22,744 nt of DNA from Actinomycetes bacterium. GTDB lineage: Bacteria > Actinomycetota > Actinomycetes > Actinomycetales > Microbacteriaceae. A program made the position numbers and the translations under genes. A model generated the notes under the pieces. The model had not been told where the DNA came from, searched no databases, and saw only the letters and a program-made list of their open reading frames with translations. The stretch covers positions 1-22,744 of the forward strand of contig JAEYVZ010000062.1 in assembly GCA_023431405.1 (NCBI GenBank), in the 5' to 3' direction. Positions 1 to 6,858 of the stretch are shown here, one piece after another (within the stretch, counting starts at the first letter, position 1; every line of letters starts with the position of its first letter).

Positions 1-444
1 GGCAGGAGACGCGGCGAAGCGCTCGATGACGCGGCGGGTGACGGCCGGGGCCAGCAGGGCGTCGCCGGCGGCGGCCACGCGCACGGCGGCGACGAGCTCC
101 TCCGGCCCCGCGTTCTTCAGCAGGAAGCCGCTCGCACCGGCGGCGAGGGCCTGGAAGAGGTAGTCGTCGCGGTCGAACGTGGTGACGATGACGACGGATG
201 CCGTCACCTTCGGGTCGGCGGTGATGCGGCGGGTGGCCTCGATGCCGTCCATGTCGGGCATCTGCACGTCCATGCAGATGACGTCGGGCGCCAGCGCGCG
301 GGCGCGTTCCACCGCTTGGGCGCCGGTGGCCGCTTCGCCGACGACTTCGAGATCGGGCGACGTCTCGAGGATCATGCGGAAGCCGGCGCGCATGACGGCG
401 TGGTCGTCGACCAGCAGCACCCGCACCGGTGCCGGCGCGGTCAC
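1..444 (-). CDS. NarL/FixJ-type response regulator, receiver domain (C-terminus off the window)
   Basis: The first 148 residues of a two-component response regulator are visible; the gene continues past the left edge, where a LuxR-type DNA-binding helix-turn-helix would be expected. The receiver domain is complete: the acidic pair D13-D14 in LLVDDH, the phospho-acceptor D59 in ICMDVQMPDMDG, T88/T89 after a beta strand, and the conserved K110 in GFLLKNAG. The spacing is typical of the NarL family. The GTG start overlaps the stop codon of the upstream kinase gene by four bases (GTGA), so the two proteins are probably made by coupled translation in about equal amounts, and the kinase is its expected phospho-donor. 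The target genes cannot be told from the sequence. The divergent membrane protein at 1846 is one candidate, by position only. Confidence 0.93.
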   Translation of the reverse strand, partial: MTAPAPVRVLLVDDHAVMRAGFRMILETSPDLEVVGEAATGAQAVERARALAPDVICMDVQMPDMDGIEATRRITADPKVTASVVIVTTFDRDDYLFQALAAGASGFLLKNAGPEELVAAVRVAAAGDALLAPAVTRRVIERFAASPA

Positions 445-1733
445 GGGGTGCCCGATCGGGCGGCGACGGGGATGCGGGCGGCGACGGGGATGCGGGCGCG
501 CACGTGGTAGCCGTCTCCGCGCGGGCGAGGCCCCGCGTCGAGCCGGCCGCCCGACGCGGCCGCGCGCTCGCGCATGCCGACGAGCCCGAGGCCCGGCCGG
601 GTCGCCGGGAGGGTGGTCCCCGTGCTGGCGATGTCGAGTTCGACGGCGTCGTCGAGGTAGCGCAGCCGGACCACGGCGGTCGCCCCCGGTCCGCCGTGGC
701 GGCGGGCGTTGGTGAGGGCCTCCTGGGTGATGCGATACAGGTTCACCTGCGCGAGCTCGGCGAGTTCGAACGGCTCGCCGATGACGTCGAGCGTGGTGGG
801 CAGGCCATTGGCCCGGGCGTGGGAGACCAGTTCGGGCAGCGCCGAGAGACGCACGGTGGAGCCTCCGAGGGACTCTCCGTCGGGAGTGCGGAGCGTGTCG
901 AGCAGGTGGCGGAGGTCGTCGAGCGCCGAGCGGGCTGACGCCTCCACACCTGCGAGCGCCTCCTTGGCGGCCGTGGGGTCGCGGTCGAGCACGGCTCTCG
1001 CAGCCCCCGCCTGCACGCCCATGGCCGAGACATGGTGGGCGACCACGTCGTGCAGTTCGCGGGCGATCCGCACGCGGTCGAGCGCGACAGCCTGGGCGGC
1101 GGTGAGCTCTCGCTCGCGTTCCAGTTCGGCGGTGCGGGTCTCGAGCGCTTCGCGCGACTGCGCGTCGGCCCAGGAGCGTTCTCCGAAGTAGTACGCGCCG
1201 GCGAAGAACGCCGCGTTGATCAAGAACTGGATGAGCATGTAGGCCGCGAACGGCGAGAACAGCCCGGCACGCGACAGTCCGTCCTCGTCGGGCGAGGTCG
1301 CAGCCTGGAAGGTCGTGACCAGCAGCCACCCGAACATCGCCGCGATGACCGCGAGGCGCACGATCGTCGCGCGGCGGCGGTCGGTCATCCAGGCGCCGAC
1401 GGAGTACATGCCGACGAACAGCACGACATTGGCGACGTACAGCTCGGGGATGCGGAAGGAGACTCCCGTGAAGAACACGACCGACACGACGATGAGGACG
1501 AGGTCGGGGTGACGCCGTCGGACGGCCAGCGGGGCGGTCAGCGCGAGCGCGTACAGCAGCGACCACCCGAAAGCGGGGGTGTCTTCTCCATAGAATCCGG
1601 CGATGTTTCCGAGCCACGCGCTGATGGTGGCCCCGACGAACAGCCCGGCGGCGAGCCAGATGTCGCGGCGCAACTGTGTATCGGTCGCCGTGCGGACCCG
1701 GGGGGAAGACGGGCGCTGACGGAACGGGGTCAT
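441..1733 (-). CDS. NarL-partner sensor histidine kinase (HisKA_3 / HATPase_c)
   Basis: A 430-residue membrane sensor kinase. The N-terminal half (about residues 24-185) is hydrophobic, with perhaps five or six membrane segments and very short loops, so it may sense something in or near the membrane. A coiled-coil linker (about 186-220) follows, then the HisKA_3 dimerisation helix with phospho-acceptor H228 in ARELHDVVAHH, then a HATPase_c domain with an N-box (EALTNARRH, about 338-346) and a G-box (GLGLVGMRER, 381-390). It should phosphorylate the regulator encoded immediately downstream. I chose the ATG at 1733 because a TACGGT hexamer ends six bases before it, the leaderless arrangement repeated across this window. 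The GGAGGG directly before the ATG is too close to act as a normal ribosome-binding site. The extreme C-terminus carries a duplicated IPVAAR encoded by an 18-bp tandem repeat. Confidence 0.92.
   Translation of the reverse strand: MTPFRQRPSSPRVRTATDTQLRRDIWLAAGLFVGATISAWLGNIAGFYGEDTPAFGWSLLYALALTAPLAVRRRHPDLVLIVVSVVFFTGVSFRIPELYVANVVLFVGMYSVGAWMTDRRRATIVRLAVIAAMFGWLLVTTFQAATSPDEDGLSRAGLFSPFAAYMLIQFLINAAFFAGAYYFGERSWADAQSREALETRTAELERERELTAAQAVALDRVRIARELHDVVAHHVSAMGVQAGAARAVLDRDPTAAKEALAGVEASARSALDDLRHLLDTLRTPDGESLGGSTVRLSALPELVSHARANGLPTTLDVIGEPFELAELAQVNLYRITQEALTNARRHGGPGATAVVRLRYLDDAVELDIASTGTTLPATRPGLGLVGMRERAAASGGRLDAGPRPRGDGYHVRARIPVAARIPVAARSGTP
461..496 (-). repeat. Perfect 18-bp tandem duplication in the kinase C-terminus
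   Basis: CGGCGACGGGGATGCGGG occurs twice head to tail (461-478 and 479-496). It is in frame and adds a second IPVAAR to the kinase a few residues before its stop, beyond the ATPase domain, so it probably does not alter function. Perfect identity suggests a recent slippage event. Confidence 0.9.
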
Positions 1734-1739
1734 CCCTCC

Positions 1740-1745
1740 ACCGTA
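1740..1745 (-). promoter_or_regulatory. -10 element of the histidine kinase gene, leaderless type
   Basis: On the minus strand TACGGT (TAnnnT) is followed by six bases and then the kinase ATG at 1733. Transcription would start at or within a base or two of the start codon. No good -35 is visible. Confidence 0.5.
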
Positions 1746-1796
1746 GGGGTGGCTTCGGCGACCGGCATCCCCCGCGAGGGGGAGTCGGCGGCTTGT

Positions 1797-1802
1797 TATC
1801 GT
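1797..1802 (+). promoter_or_regulatory. Possible -10 element for the gene at 1846
   Basis: TATCGT fits TAnnnT and would give a leader of roughly 35 bases, containing the GAGGGGG ribosome-binding site at about 1835-1841. There is no convincing -35. The same 110-bp divergent region contains a small hairpin (CCCCC-GCGA-GGGGG, about 1768-1782). Confidence 0.3.
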
Positions 1803-1845
1803 CGAGGGAGACGATGTCGGCGCGAGGCGTCGGTGAGGGGGCGAC

Positions 1846-2523
1846 GTGAGCAGTTCCGCAGCGCGTGCGCGGTCGCGGAGGCGGCTGCTGTCGTGGATCC
1901 CGATCTCTCTCGTGGCGCTCCTCTGCGTCGGTTTCGTGGTGGCGGCCCTCGTCATGCAGAACTCATGGTGGGCAGACCGCGAGCGACCCGCCGATGTGGA
2001 CCAGCAGGCCGTCGATGGTGCGTCGGTGTTCACGACGGCCGGTGTCGACTACCTCACCCGACAGGGAGCGGTGCGGGTGAGGATGGGCGGCGACGCGCTG
2101 TCGGCGACACAGCTCGGGCTCGAGCCCGACGGTGTGCAGACGGTGGAGCCGCTCACGCCCGTCGAGGCGGTGATCGCGGCGCCCGACGGCGTCTTCCATA
2201 TCGATCTGGTGCGCGCCTTCACTCTGACGACGGCGGGCGATCGGCTGGTGTCGGCGGGGTTCGTCAAGGAGACCAACGGTTCGTGGCAGTCGGTGCTGCC
2301 GTATCTTCGTGCGACGGCGGGATCGTGGGGCTGGTCGGATGCCGACCTCGACCGGCTGCAGGACGACCTCACGGCTGCGGCCAGGGACGGAGACGGCGAG
2401 GGGTATTCCGCTCGGGTGGGTCCCGTCGAGAAGGCGGGAGCCCTGGTGTCGGTGGATGTGGCCGTCGACCTCGTCGGCTCATCGGTGACGGCGACCTTCG
2501 TGATCGCGGATGCGGGCGACTGA
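1846..2523 (+). CDS. Membrane-anchored extracytoplasmic protein of unknown function
   Basis: I do not recognise a family for this 225-residue protein. It begins with a basic stretch (RARSRRR) and one hydrophobic segment at about residues 14-37, with no cysteine lipobox, so it is most likely an N-in, C-out anchored protein with about 185 residues outside the membrane. The outer part is acidic and mixed in composition and contains a WGWSDADLDRL stretch; I see no catalytic signature. The GTG start is supported by GAGGGGG four bases upstream. It is transcribed away from the kinase-regulator pair across a 112-bp gap, so it could be a target of, or a sensor partner for, that system; this is inference from position. 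It is followed by the promoter of the VOC cassette and is probably transcribed alone. Confidence 0.8.
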   Translation: MSSSAARARSRRRLLSWIPISLVALLCVGFVVAALVMQNSWWADRERPADVDQQAVDGASVFTTAGVDYLTRQGAVRVRMGGDALSATQLGLEPDGVQTVEPLTPVEAVIAAPDGVFHIDLVRAFTLTTAGDRLVSAGFVKETNGSWQSVLPYLRATAGSWGWSDADLDRLQDDLTAAARDGDGEGYSARVGPVEKAGALVSVDVAVDLVGSSVTATFVIADAGD

Positions 2524-2532
2524 CGCCTGCTC

Positions 2533-2561
2533 TTGACAGGACTGCTTGCTTTTTGCAAGCT
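2533..2561 (+). promoter_or_regulatory. Promoter of the VOC-HxlR-reductase cassette
   Basis: A consensus -35 TTGACA (2533-2538) is followed at 17-bp spacing by CAAGCT (2556-2561), a weak match to TAnnnT. A 5' leader of about 45 bases would follow, ending in GAGGAG before the ATG at 2613. This is the only perfect TTGACA I found at a start in this window. The combination of a strong -35 and a weak -10 suits a regulated promoter. Confidence 0.6.
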
Positions 2562-2564
2562 GTC
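2540..2564 (+). promoter_or_regulatory. Palindromic operator, probably for the HxlR-type regulator
   Basis: The arms GACTGCTTGC (2540-2549) and GCAAGCTGTC (2555-2564) are inverted repeats matching at 9 of 10 positions, separated by TTTTT. The palindrome fills the space between -35 and -10 and covers the -10, where a bound dimer would block RNA polymerase. The adjacent HxlR-type regulator gene is the natural candidate; assignment is by position. Confidence 0.6.
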
Positions 2565-2612
2565 GATGTGCGCCGACACGGACGTCGACGCCCCGTCACC
2601 GAGGAGCGCATC

Positions 2613-3041
2613 ATGACCGAGATCTTCGTGAACCTTCCGACGAGCGACCTGGATCGCAGCAAGGCGTTCTACACGGCCCTCGGCTGCGAGATCGAACCGC
2701 AGTTCACCGACGAGAACGCGGCCTGCATCGTGTGGGACCGCAACATCTTCTTCATGGTGCTCACGCGCGAGTTCTTCGCCACCTTCACCGACAAGCCGGT
2801 CGCCGACCCCGCCGCCACCGCACAGGTGCTGGTCGCCCTCAGCCGCGACTCGCGTGAGCACGTCGACGACACGATCGCCCGCGGGATCGCGGCAGGCGGC
2901 ACGGAGCCGAGGCCTGCCCAGGACCTCGGGTTCATGTACAGCCGCGACCTCGAAGACCCCGACGGCAACGTGCTGGAGTTCGCCTACATGGAGCCCATGG
3001 CTGTCGAGCAGGGACCCGACGCGTACGCGGCCGCCGAGTAG
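2613..3041 (+). CDS. VOC (glyoxalase/dioxygenase-fold) protein
   Basis: A 142-residue vicinal-oxygen-chelate protein. It starts with the typical first strand and helix (FVNLPTSDLDRSKAFYTALG) and ends with the signature of the last strand (FMYSRDLEDPDGNVLEFAYMEP), where the Glu is a usual metal ligand. Members of this group are annotated as glyoxalase, bleomycin-resistance or extradiol-dioxygenase relatives; the substrate cannot be read from sequence. The start is firm: GAGGAG lies six bases before the ATG. It is the first gene of a cassette with an HxlR-type regulator and a RibD-C-type reductase. The context suggests handling of a reactive or toxic small molecule that the regulator senses. 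The stop TAG shares its last base with the GTG start of the next gene. Confidence 0.88.
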   Translation: MTEIFVNLPTSDLDRSKAFYTALGCEIEPQFTDENAACIVWDRNIFFMVLTREFFATFTDKPVADPAATAQVLVALSRDSREHVDDTIARGIAAGGTEPRPAQDLGFMYSRDLEDPDGNVLEFAYMEPMAVEQGPDAYAAAE

Positions 3042-3730
3042 TGGCGGCGCGTGCTTACGGTCAGTACTGCGGGGTCAGCACCGCCCTCGAACTGATCGGC
3101 GAGAGGTGGGCCCTCCTGATCGTGCGCGACCTGCTGGTCGGGCCGCGCCGCTACACCGACCTCAAGCAGGGGCTCCCTCGCATCCCGACGAACATCCTCT
3201 CCACCCGGCTCAAGGAGCTCCAGGACAGCGGAGTCGTACGCCGCGTGCCCATCATGAAGTGCGGGCTCGTATACGAGCTCACCCCCTACGGCCGCGAGCT
3301 GGAGCCGATCGTGCAGGCGCTCGGACGCTGGGGCTTCCAGGCCATGGGCGAGCCCGGCGAGGGCGAGGTGGTCACCGCCGACTCCCTGACGATGGCGCTG
3401 AGAACCGCGTTCCAGCCGGATGCCGCTGCCATGCTCCCCGGCGCCGACTACGAGCTGCATGTGGGAGACGTCGTCCTGCGGGCCACCGTGGCCGGAGGTG
3501 CGATGACGGTCGCTCAGCTCGCCCCGCCCGCCCCTCCCGTCGGAGGACGGGTCGCCGAGGGCGACGCAGACGTGGTGATCGTCGCCGGACCCGGCATCCG
3601 CCATCTCATCTCCGGCGAGGTGAGTCCCGCAGAGGCCGTCGAGGCGGGCATCGTGCACGTCAGAGACGGTGACGAGACGCTCGTGGAGCGTTTCGCCGCC
3701 ACGTTCCACATCGATCCGCGGACGCCGTGA
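3041..3730 (+). CDS. HxlR-family winged-helix regulator with C-terminal SCP2-like domain
   Basis: A 229-residue regulator. Residues about 8-100 form the HxlR winged helix-turn-helix (CGVSTALELIGERWALLIVRDLL, then LPRIPTNILSTRLKELQDSGVV). Cys10 sits at the N-terminal end of the first core helix, the position used for thiol redox sensing in some HxlR members; a second cysteine is C74. Residues about 113-224 look like the sterol-carrier (SCP2)-type ligand domain often fused to this regulator group in actinobacteria, so it may bind a hydrophobic ligand. The GTG start overlaps the preceding stop by one base (TAGTG), giving translational coupling. It probably represses its own cassette through the palindrome at 2540-2564. 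The ligand is unknown. Confidence 0.88.
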   Translation: MAARAYGQYCGVSTALELIGERWALLIVRDLLVGPRRYTDLKQGLPRIPTNILSTRLKELQDSGVVRRVPIMKCGLVYELTPYGRELEPIVQALGRWGFQAMGEPGEGEVVTADSLTMALRTAFQPDAAAMLPGADYELHVGDVVLRATVAGGAMTVAQLAPPAPPVGGRVAEGDADVVIVAGPGIRHLISGEVSPAEAVEAGIVHVRDGDETLVERFAATFHIDPRTP

Positions 3731-3759
3731 GCGGCGACCGCACCGCAGGAGGAGGCCCC

Positions 3760-4386
3760 ATGACCGGGCGCATCATCATCGACATCTTCAGCACCCTCGA
3801 CGGCGTCGGCCAAGGACCGGGCGGCCGCACGGAAGATCGGTCGGGAGGATTCCGCTTCAGCGGATGGCAGGGGCCGGTGTCGGACGAGGTGGTCGGCCGC
3901 CACGTCATGGCGGGCATCGAGACGCTCGACGCGCTGCTGCTCGGGCGTCGCACCTACGACATCTGGGAGGCGTACTGGCCGGCGCACGGCGACAACCCGA
4001 TCGGAGCGACGTTCAACCGCGTGCCGAAGTATGTCGCGACGCGCTCGCCGCGGGACCTCGCGTGGGAGGGGTCGTCGCTGATCGGCCCTGGGCTCACCGA
4101 CGAACAGTTCGCGGCGGAGGTCGCGGCGCTGCGCGAACGACACCGCGAGATCCACGTCGTCGGCAGCCTCGACCTCGCCCAGACGCTGTTCGCCGCCGAA
4201 CTGTTCGACGTGCTCAACCTGTGGGTGTTCCCCGTCGTGCTGGGGGAAGGGAAGAAGGTCTTCCCTGAGGGCGCGGCGCCCGCCCACCTCCGCCTGCTCG
4301 GCGACCCGATCGTCGCCGGCACGGGAGCCGTGCTGCTGCGCTACGCGCCCGCGGGCGAGCCGCGGCTCGGCGACATCGCCGGCTGA
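3760..4386 (+). CDS. RibD C-terminal / dihydrofolate-reductase-family protein
   Basis: A 208-residue reductase-fold protein. It has the family's first strand (RIIIDIFSTLDG), the LLGRRTYDIW motif of the NADPH-binding region, and the C-terminal signature GSLDLAQTLFAAELFDVLNLWVFPVVLGEGKKVF, broken here by no gaps. Such stand-alone proteins resemble the reductase domain of riboflavin RibD and dihydrofolate reductase but usually have no proven substrate. I chose the ATG at 3760 because GGAGGAGG lies just upstream and the family N-terminus starts there. An in-frame GTG at 3727 overlaps the HxlR stop (GTGA) and is an alternative start. It is third in the cassette and probably acts in the same stress response. 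Its stop is only six bases from the convergent stop of the exonuclease gene. Confidence 0.87.
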   Translation: MTGRIIIDIFSTLDGVGQGPGGRTEDRSGGFRFSGWQGPVSDEVVGRHVMAGIETLDALLLGRRTYDIWEAYWPAHGDNPIGATFNRVPKYVATRSPRDLAWEGSSLIGPGLTDEQFAAEVAALRERHREIHVVGSLDLAQTLFAAELFDVLNLWVFPVVLGEGKKVFPEGAAPAHLRLLGDPIVAGTGAVLLRYAPAGEPRLGDIAG

Positions 4387-4392
4387 GGGGCG

Positions 4393-5232
4393 TCAGAAGA
4401 TCATCGGCCGGTCGTCGTCATCGTCGCCGCCGAGGTCGAGGTCGACGACGACGGGAACGTGGTCGCTCGGGATCTCGCCCTTGCGCTCATTGCGATGGAT
4501 GGCCGCGTCGACCACGGCATCGGCGAACGCGTGGGAACCGAGGATGAAGTCGATGCGCAGGCCCTCGTTGCGGGGGAAGCGGAGCTGCTTGTAGTCCCAG
4601 TACGTGTAACCGGTGGGCACGAACGGCCGCACCGTGTCGGCGAGCCCCGCATCGAGGAGTGCCTGGAAGGCGGCCCGCTCGGGAGCGGACACGTGCGTGG
4701 TCACGCCCTCGATCACCGTCGGGTCGCCGTTGTCGACATCGGTGGGGGCGATGTTGAAGTCGCCGGTGAGGGCGAGGGCGAGGTCGGGGTGAGCGGCGAG
4801 CGTCTCGGCGGTGTAGCCGCGGAGCGCCTCCAGCCAGTCGAGCTTGTAGAGATAGTGCGGGTCGTCGAGCGAGCGTCCGTTGGGCACGTAGAGGCTCCAC
4901 ACGGTGACCCCGCCCACCGTCGCCCCGAGCGCACGCGCCTCCTGCGGCGCGTCGGGACCGTTGTGACCCTTCGCGAAGCCCGGCATTCCCGGGAACCCGA
5001 CCTGCACGTCGGTGATCGGCTCACGGCTGGCGATCGCGACGCCGTTCCACTGGTTCAGGCCGTGCGCTTCGACGGTGTACCCGGCCGCTTCGAACTCGGC
5101 ATAGGGGAACTGCTCGGGCTTGCACTTGATCTCCTGCATCGCCAGCACGTCGATGTCTTCACGGACGGCGAACTCGACGGTGCGAGCGACGCGGGCGCGG
5201 ATCGAGTTGACGTTCCAGGTGGCGATGCGCAT
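4393..5232 (-). CDS. xthA: Exodeoxyribonuclease III (AP endonuclease)
   Basis: A 279-residue member of the exonuclease III family, which cuts DNA at abasic sites and removes 3' blocking groups in base-excision repair. All the active-site residues are visible: N7 (WNVNS), E34 (QEIKCKP), Y115 (LYVPNG), D158 and N160 (TGDFNIAPTD), D228 (GLRIDFILGS) and D257-H258 (SDHVPVV). Length matches the family, apart from a short acidic tail (GGDDDDDRPMIF). I chose the inner ATG at 5232 because a TACGAT hexamer ends seven bases before it. An in-frame ATG at 5241 (encoding MDAM) overlaps that hexamer and would have no leader. The gene stands alone: convergent with the reductase gene and separated from pntB by about 215 bp. 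Confidence 0.95.
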   Translation of the reverse strand: MRIATWNVNSIRARVARTVEFAVREDIDVLAMQEIKCKPEQFPYAEFEAAGYTVEAHGLNQWNGVAIASREPITDVQVGFPGMPGFAKGHNGPDAPQEARALGATVGGVTVWSLYVPNGRSLDDPHYLYKLDWLEALRGYTAETLAAHPDLALALTGDFNIAPTDVDNGDPTVIEGVTTHVSAPERAAFQALLDAGLADTVRPFVPTGYTYWDYKQLRFPRNEGLRIDFILGSHAFADAVVDAAIHRNERKGEIPSDHVPVVVDLDLGGDDDDDRPMIF

Positions 5233-5239
5233 GGCATCC

Positions 5240-5245
5240 ATCGTA
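5240..5245 (-). promoter_or_regulatory. -10 element of the exonuclease III gene, leaderless type
   Basis: TACGAT on the minus strand, then the seven bases GGATGCC, then the ATG at 5232. The same order of -10, GGATGCC and ATG occurs at the M13 peptidase gene. Confidence 0.55.
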
Positions 5246-5329
5246 TGAGCCGCCGCAGACGCCGCTGACCGACGCCCGCGCCGCGGCGCGTTGCGCGGGG
5301 TGCTGTCCGGGCCGGTGCGCGGAGTGCCG

Positions 5330-5399
5330 CGGCGGCGGAGACCCGCGCCCTCTGCGGTGCCATCGGGCTTGGCGCCGTCGAAGGGGGTCTCCGCCGCCG
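5330..5399. repeat. Long inverted repeat downstream of pntB
   Basis: Perfect 15-bp arms (5330-5344, CGGCGGCGGAGACCC; and 5385-5399, its reverse complement) enclose a 40-base loop that can itself pair weakly (GGTGCC with GGCGCC). It starts 49 bases beyond the pntB stop and would form a strong hairpin in the pntB transcript. There is no T-run, so it could be a non-canonical terminator, an mRNA-stabilising hairpin or a dispersed repeat. The rest of 5246-5448 shows no convincing gene. Confidence 0.6.
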
Positions 5400-5448
5400 G
5401 GCTCCCGCTTCGACGACGAACGGTCTGCCGCCGAAGGGGAGTCGGTGC

Positions 5449-6858
5449 TCACAAGGCCCGCAGGATGTCGTCCACGCGCTCCTTCGCGTCGCCGAACAGC
5501 ATCTGGGTGTTCTCGCGGAAGAACAGCGGATTCTGCACGCCCGCGTAGCCGGAGGCCATCGAGCGCTTGAACACCACGACGTTCGAGGCGTCCCATACAT
5601 GCAGCACCGGCATCCCGGCGATGGGGGAGCCCGGGTCTTCGGCGGCCGCCGGGTTCACGGTGTCGTTCGCGCCGATCACCAGCACGACGTCGGTGTCGGA
5701 GAAGTCGTCGTTGATCTCGTCGAGCTCCAGCACGATGTCGTAGGGCACCTTCGCCTCCGCCAGCAGCACGTTCATGTGGCCGGGCAACCGGCCTGCGACC
5801 GGGTGGATGCCGAAACGCACCTCGACGCCTCGCTCGCGCAGCGTCGAGGTCAGCTCCGCCACCGGGTACTGCGCCTGCGCGACGGCCATGCCGTAGCCGG
5901 GCGTGATGATCACCGAACGTGCTCCGGACAGCAGCTCGGCGACACCCGCGGCGTCGATCTCGCGATGCTCGCCCGTCTCCTCGTCGCCGTTGCGGGGCGC
6001 CTCGATTCCGAAGCCGCCGGCGATCACCGAGAGGAACGACCGGTTCATGGCCTTGCACATGATGTACGACAGGTAGGCGCCCGACGAGCCCACCAGGGCG
6101 CCGGTCACGATGAGGAGGTCGTTGCTGAGGAGGAAGCCGGCCGCCGCCGCCGCCCAGCCCGAGTAGCTGTTGAGCATCGAGACGACGACGGGCATGTCGC
6201 CGCCGCCGATGGATGCCACGAGGTGCCAGCCGAGGGCGAGGGCGAGCACGGTCACGGCCACGAGCAGCCAGATCGACGGCACGACGACGTACCAGACGGT
6301 CAGCGCGACGAACGCGACGAGGGCGCCCACGTTGAGCGCGTTCTTGCCGGGGAGCATCAACGGCTTGGAGCTCACGCGCCCCGAGAGCTTCAGGAACGCC
6401 ACGATCGAGCCGGTGAAGGTCACGGCGCCGATGAAGACCCCGATGAACACTTCGGCGTGGTGGATGTCGACGAGCTCCGCCGGAACGTGCGCCGCCCCGA
6501 GGTGACCGTTCCAGCCGACCAGCACCGCCGCGAGGCCGACGAAGGAGTGCAGCAGGGCGATCAGCTCCGGCATCCCGGTCATCTCGACGACACGCGCACG
6601 CCAGAGGCCGATGGACCCGCCGACGACGACGGCGACGATGAGCAGCACGAGGCCGAAGGTGCCTGCGGCCGTGTTCCAGGCGCCGGCGGCGGTGACCCAG
6701 ACGGTCGCGGTCAGCGCGATCGCCATGCCCGTGATGCCGTAGGCCACCCCGCGACGCGACGTGTCGTGCTTGGAGAGCCCGGCGAGGCTCAGGATGAACA
6801 GGAGCGCGGCGACGATGTAGGCGGCGCTCGCGACCGATGAGGCGAGGTCGAGGCTCAC
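5449..6858 (-). CDS. pntB: NAD(P) transhydrogenase, beta subunit
   Basis: A 469-residue subunit of the proton-translocating transhydrogenase, which uses the proton gradient to move hydride from NADH to NADP+. The first about 270 residues are the membrane domain, with around eight or nine segments and conserved stretches such as SFVGLAAVLVG and IGGGDMPVVVSMLNSYSGWAAAA. Residues about 290-469 are the cytoplasmic NADP(H)-binding domain, with ITPGYGMAVAQAQ (318-330), IHPVAGRLPGHMNVLLAEA and LVIGANDTVNPAA, then a typical C-terminus (GDAKERVDDIL). The GTG start overlaps the pntA stop in a GTGA, so the subunits are translationally coupled. The open frame extends upstream of this GTG, but only inside pntA, so the GTG is chosen. 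It is the last gene of the operon. Confidence 0.96.
   Translation of the reverse strand: MSLDLASSVASAAYIVAALLFILSLAGLSKHDTSRRGVAYGITGMAIALTATVWVTAAGAWNTAAGTFGLVLLIVAVVVGGSIGLWRARVVEMTGMPELIALLHSFVGLAAVLVGWNGHLGAAHVPAELVDIHHAEVFIGVFIGAVTFTGSIVAFLKLSGRVSSKPLMLPGKNALNVGALVAFVALTVWYVVVPSIWLLVAVTVLALALGWHLVASIGGGDMPVVVSMLNSYSGWAAAAAGFLLSNDLLIVTGALVGSSGAYLSYIMCKAMNRSFLSVIAGGFGIEAPRNGDEETGEHREIDAAGVAELLSGARSVIITPGYGMAVAQAQYPVAELTSTLRERGVEVRFGIHPVAGRLPGHMNVLLAEAKVPYDIVLELDEINDDFSDTDVVLVIGANDTVNPAAAEDPGSPIAGMPVLHVWDASNVVVFKRSMASGYAGVQNPLFFRENTQMLFGDAKERVDDILRAL

Noticed and set aside
2544..2560. GCTTGC-TTTTT-GCAAGC as a transcription terminator for the gene at 1846.
   Set aside because: The T-run is in the loop, not after the stem, and the element sits inside a promoter; an operator explains it better.
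1032..3041. A long plus-strand open frame that runs antisense through the kinase gene and ends in the VOC protein.
   Set aside because: Only the last 142 codons, from the ATG at 2613 with its own ribosome-binding site, look like a protein; the rest is an open shadow frame.
5599..6840. A plus-strand open frame opposite pntB.
   Set aside because: Translation is His/Asp/Arg-rich with no recognisable domain, while pntB on the other strand is unmistakable.
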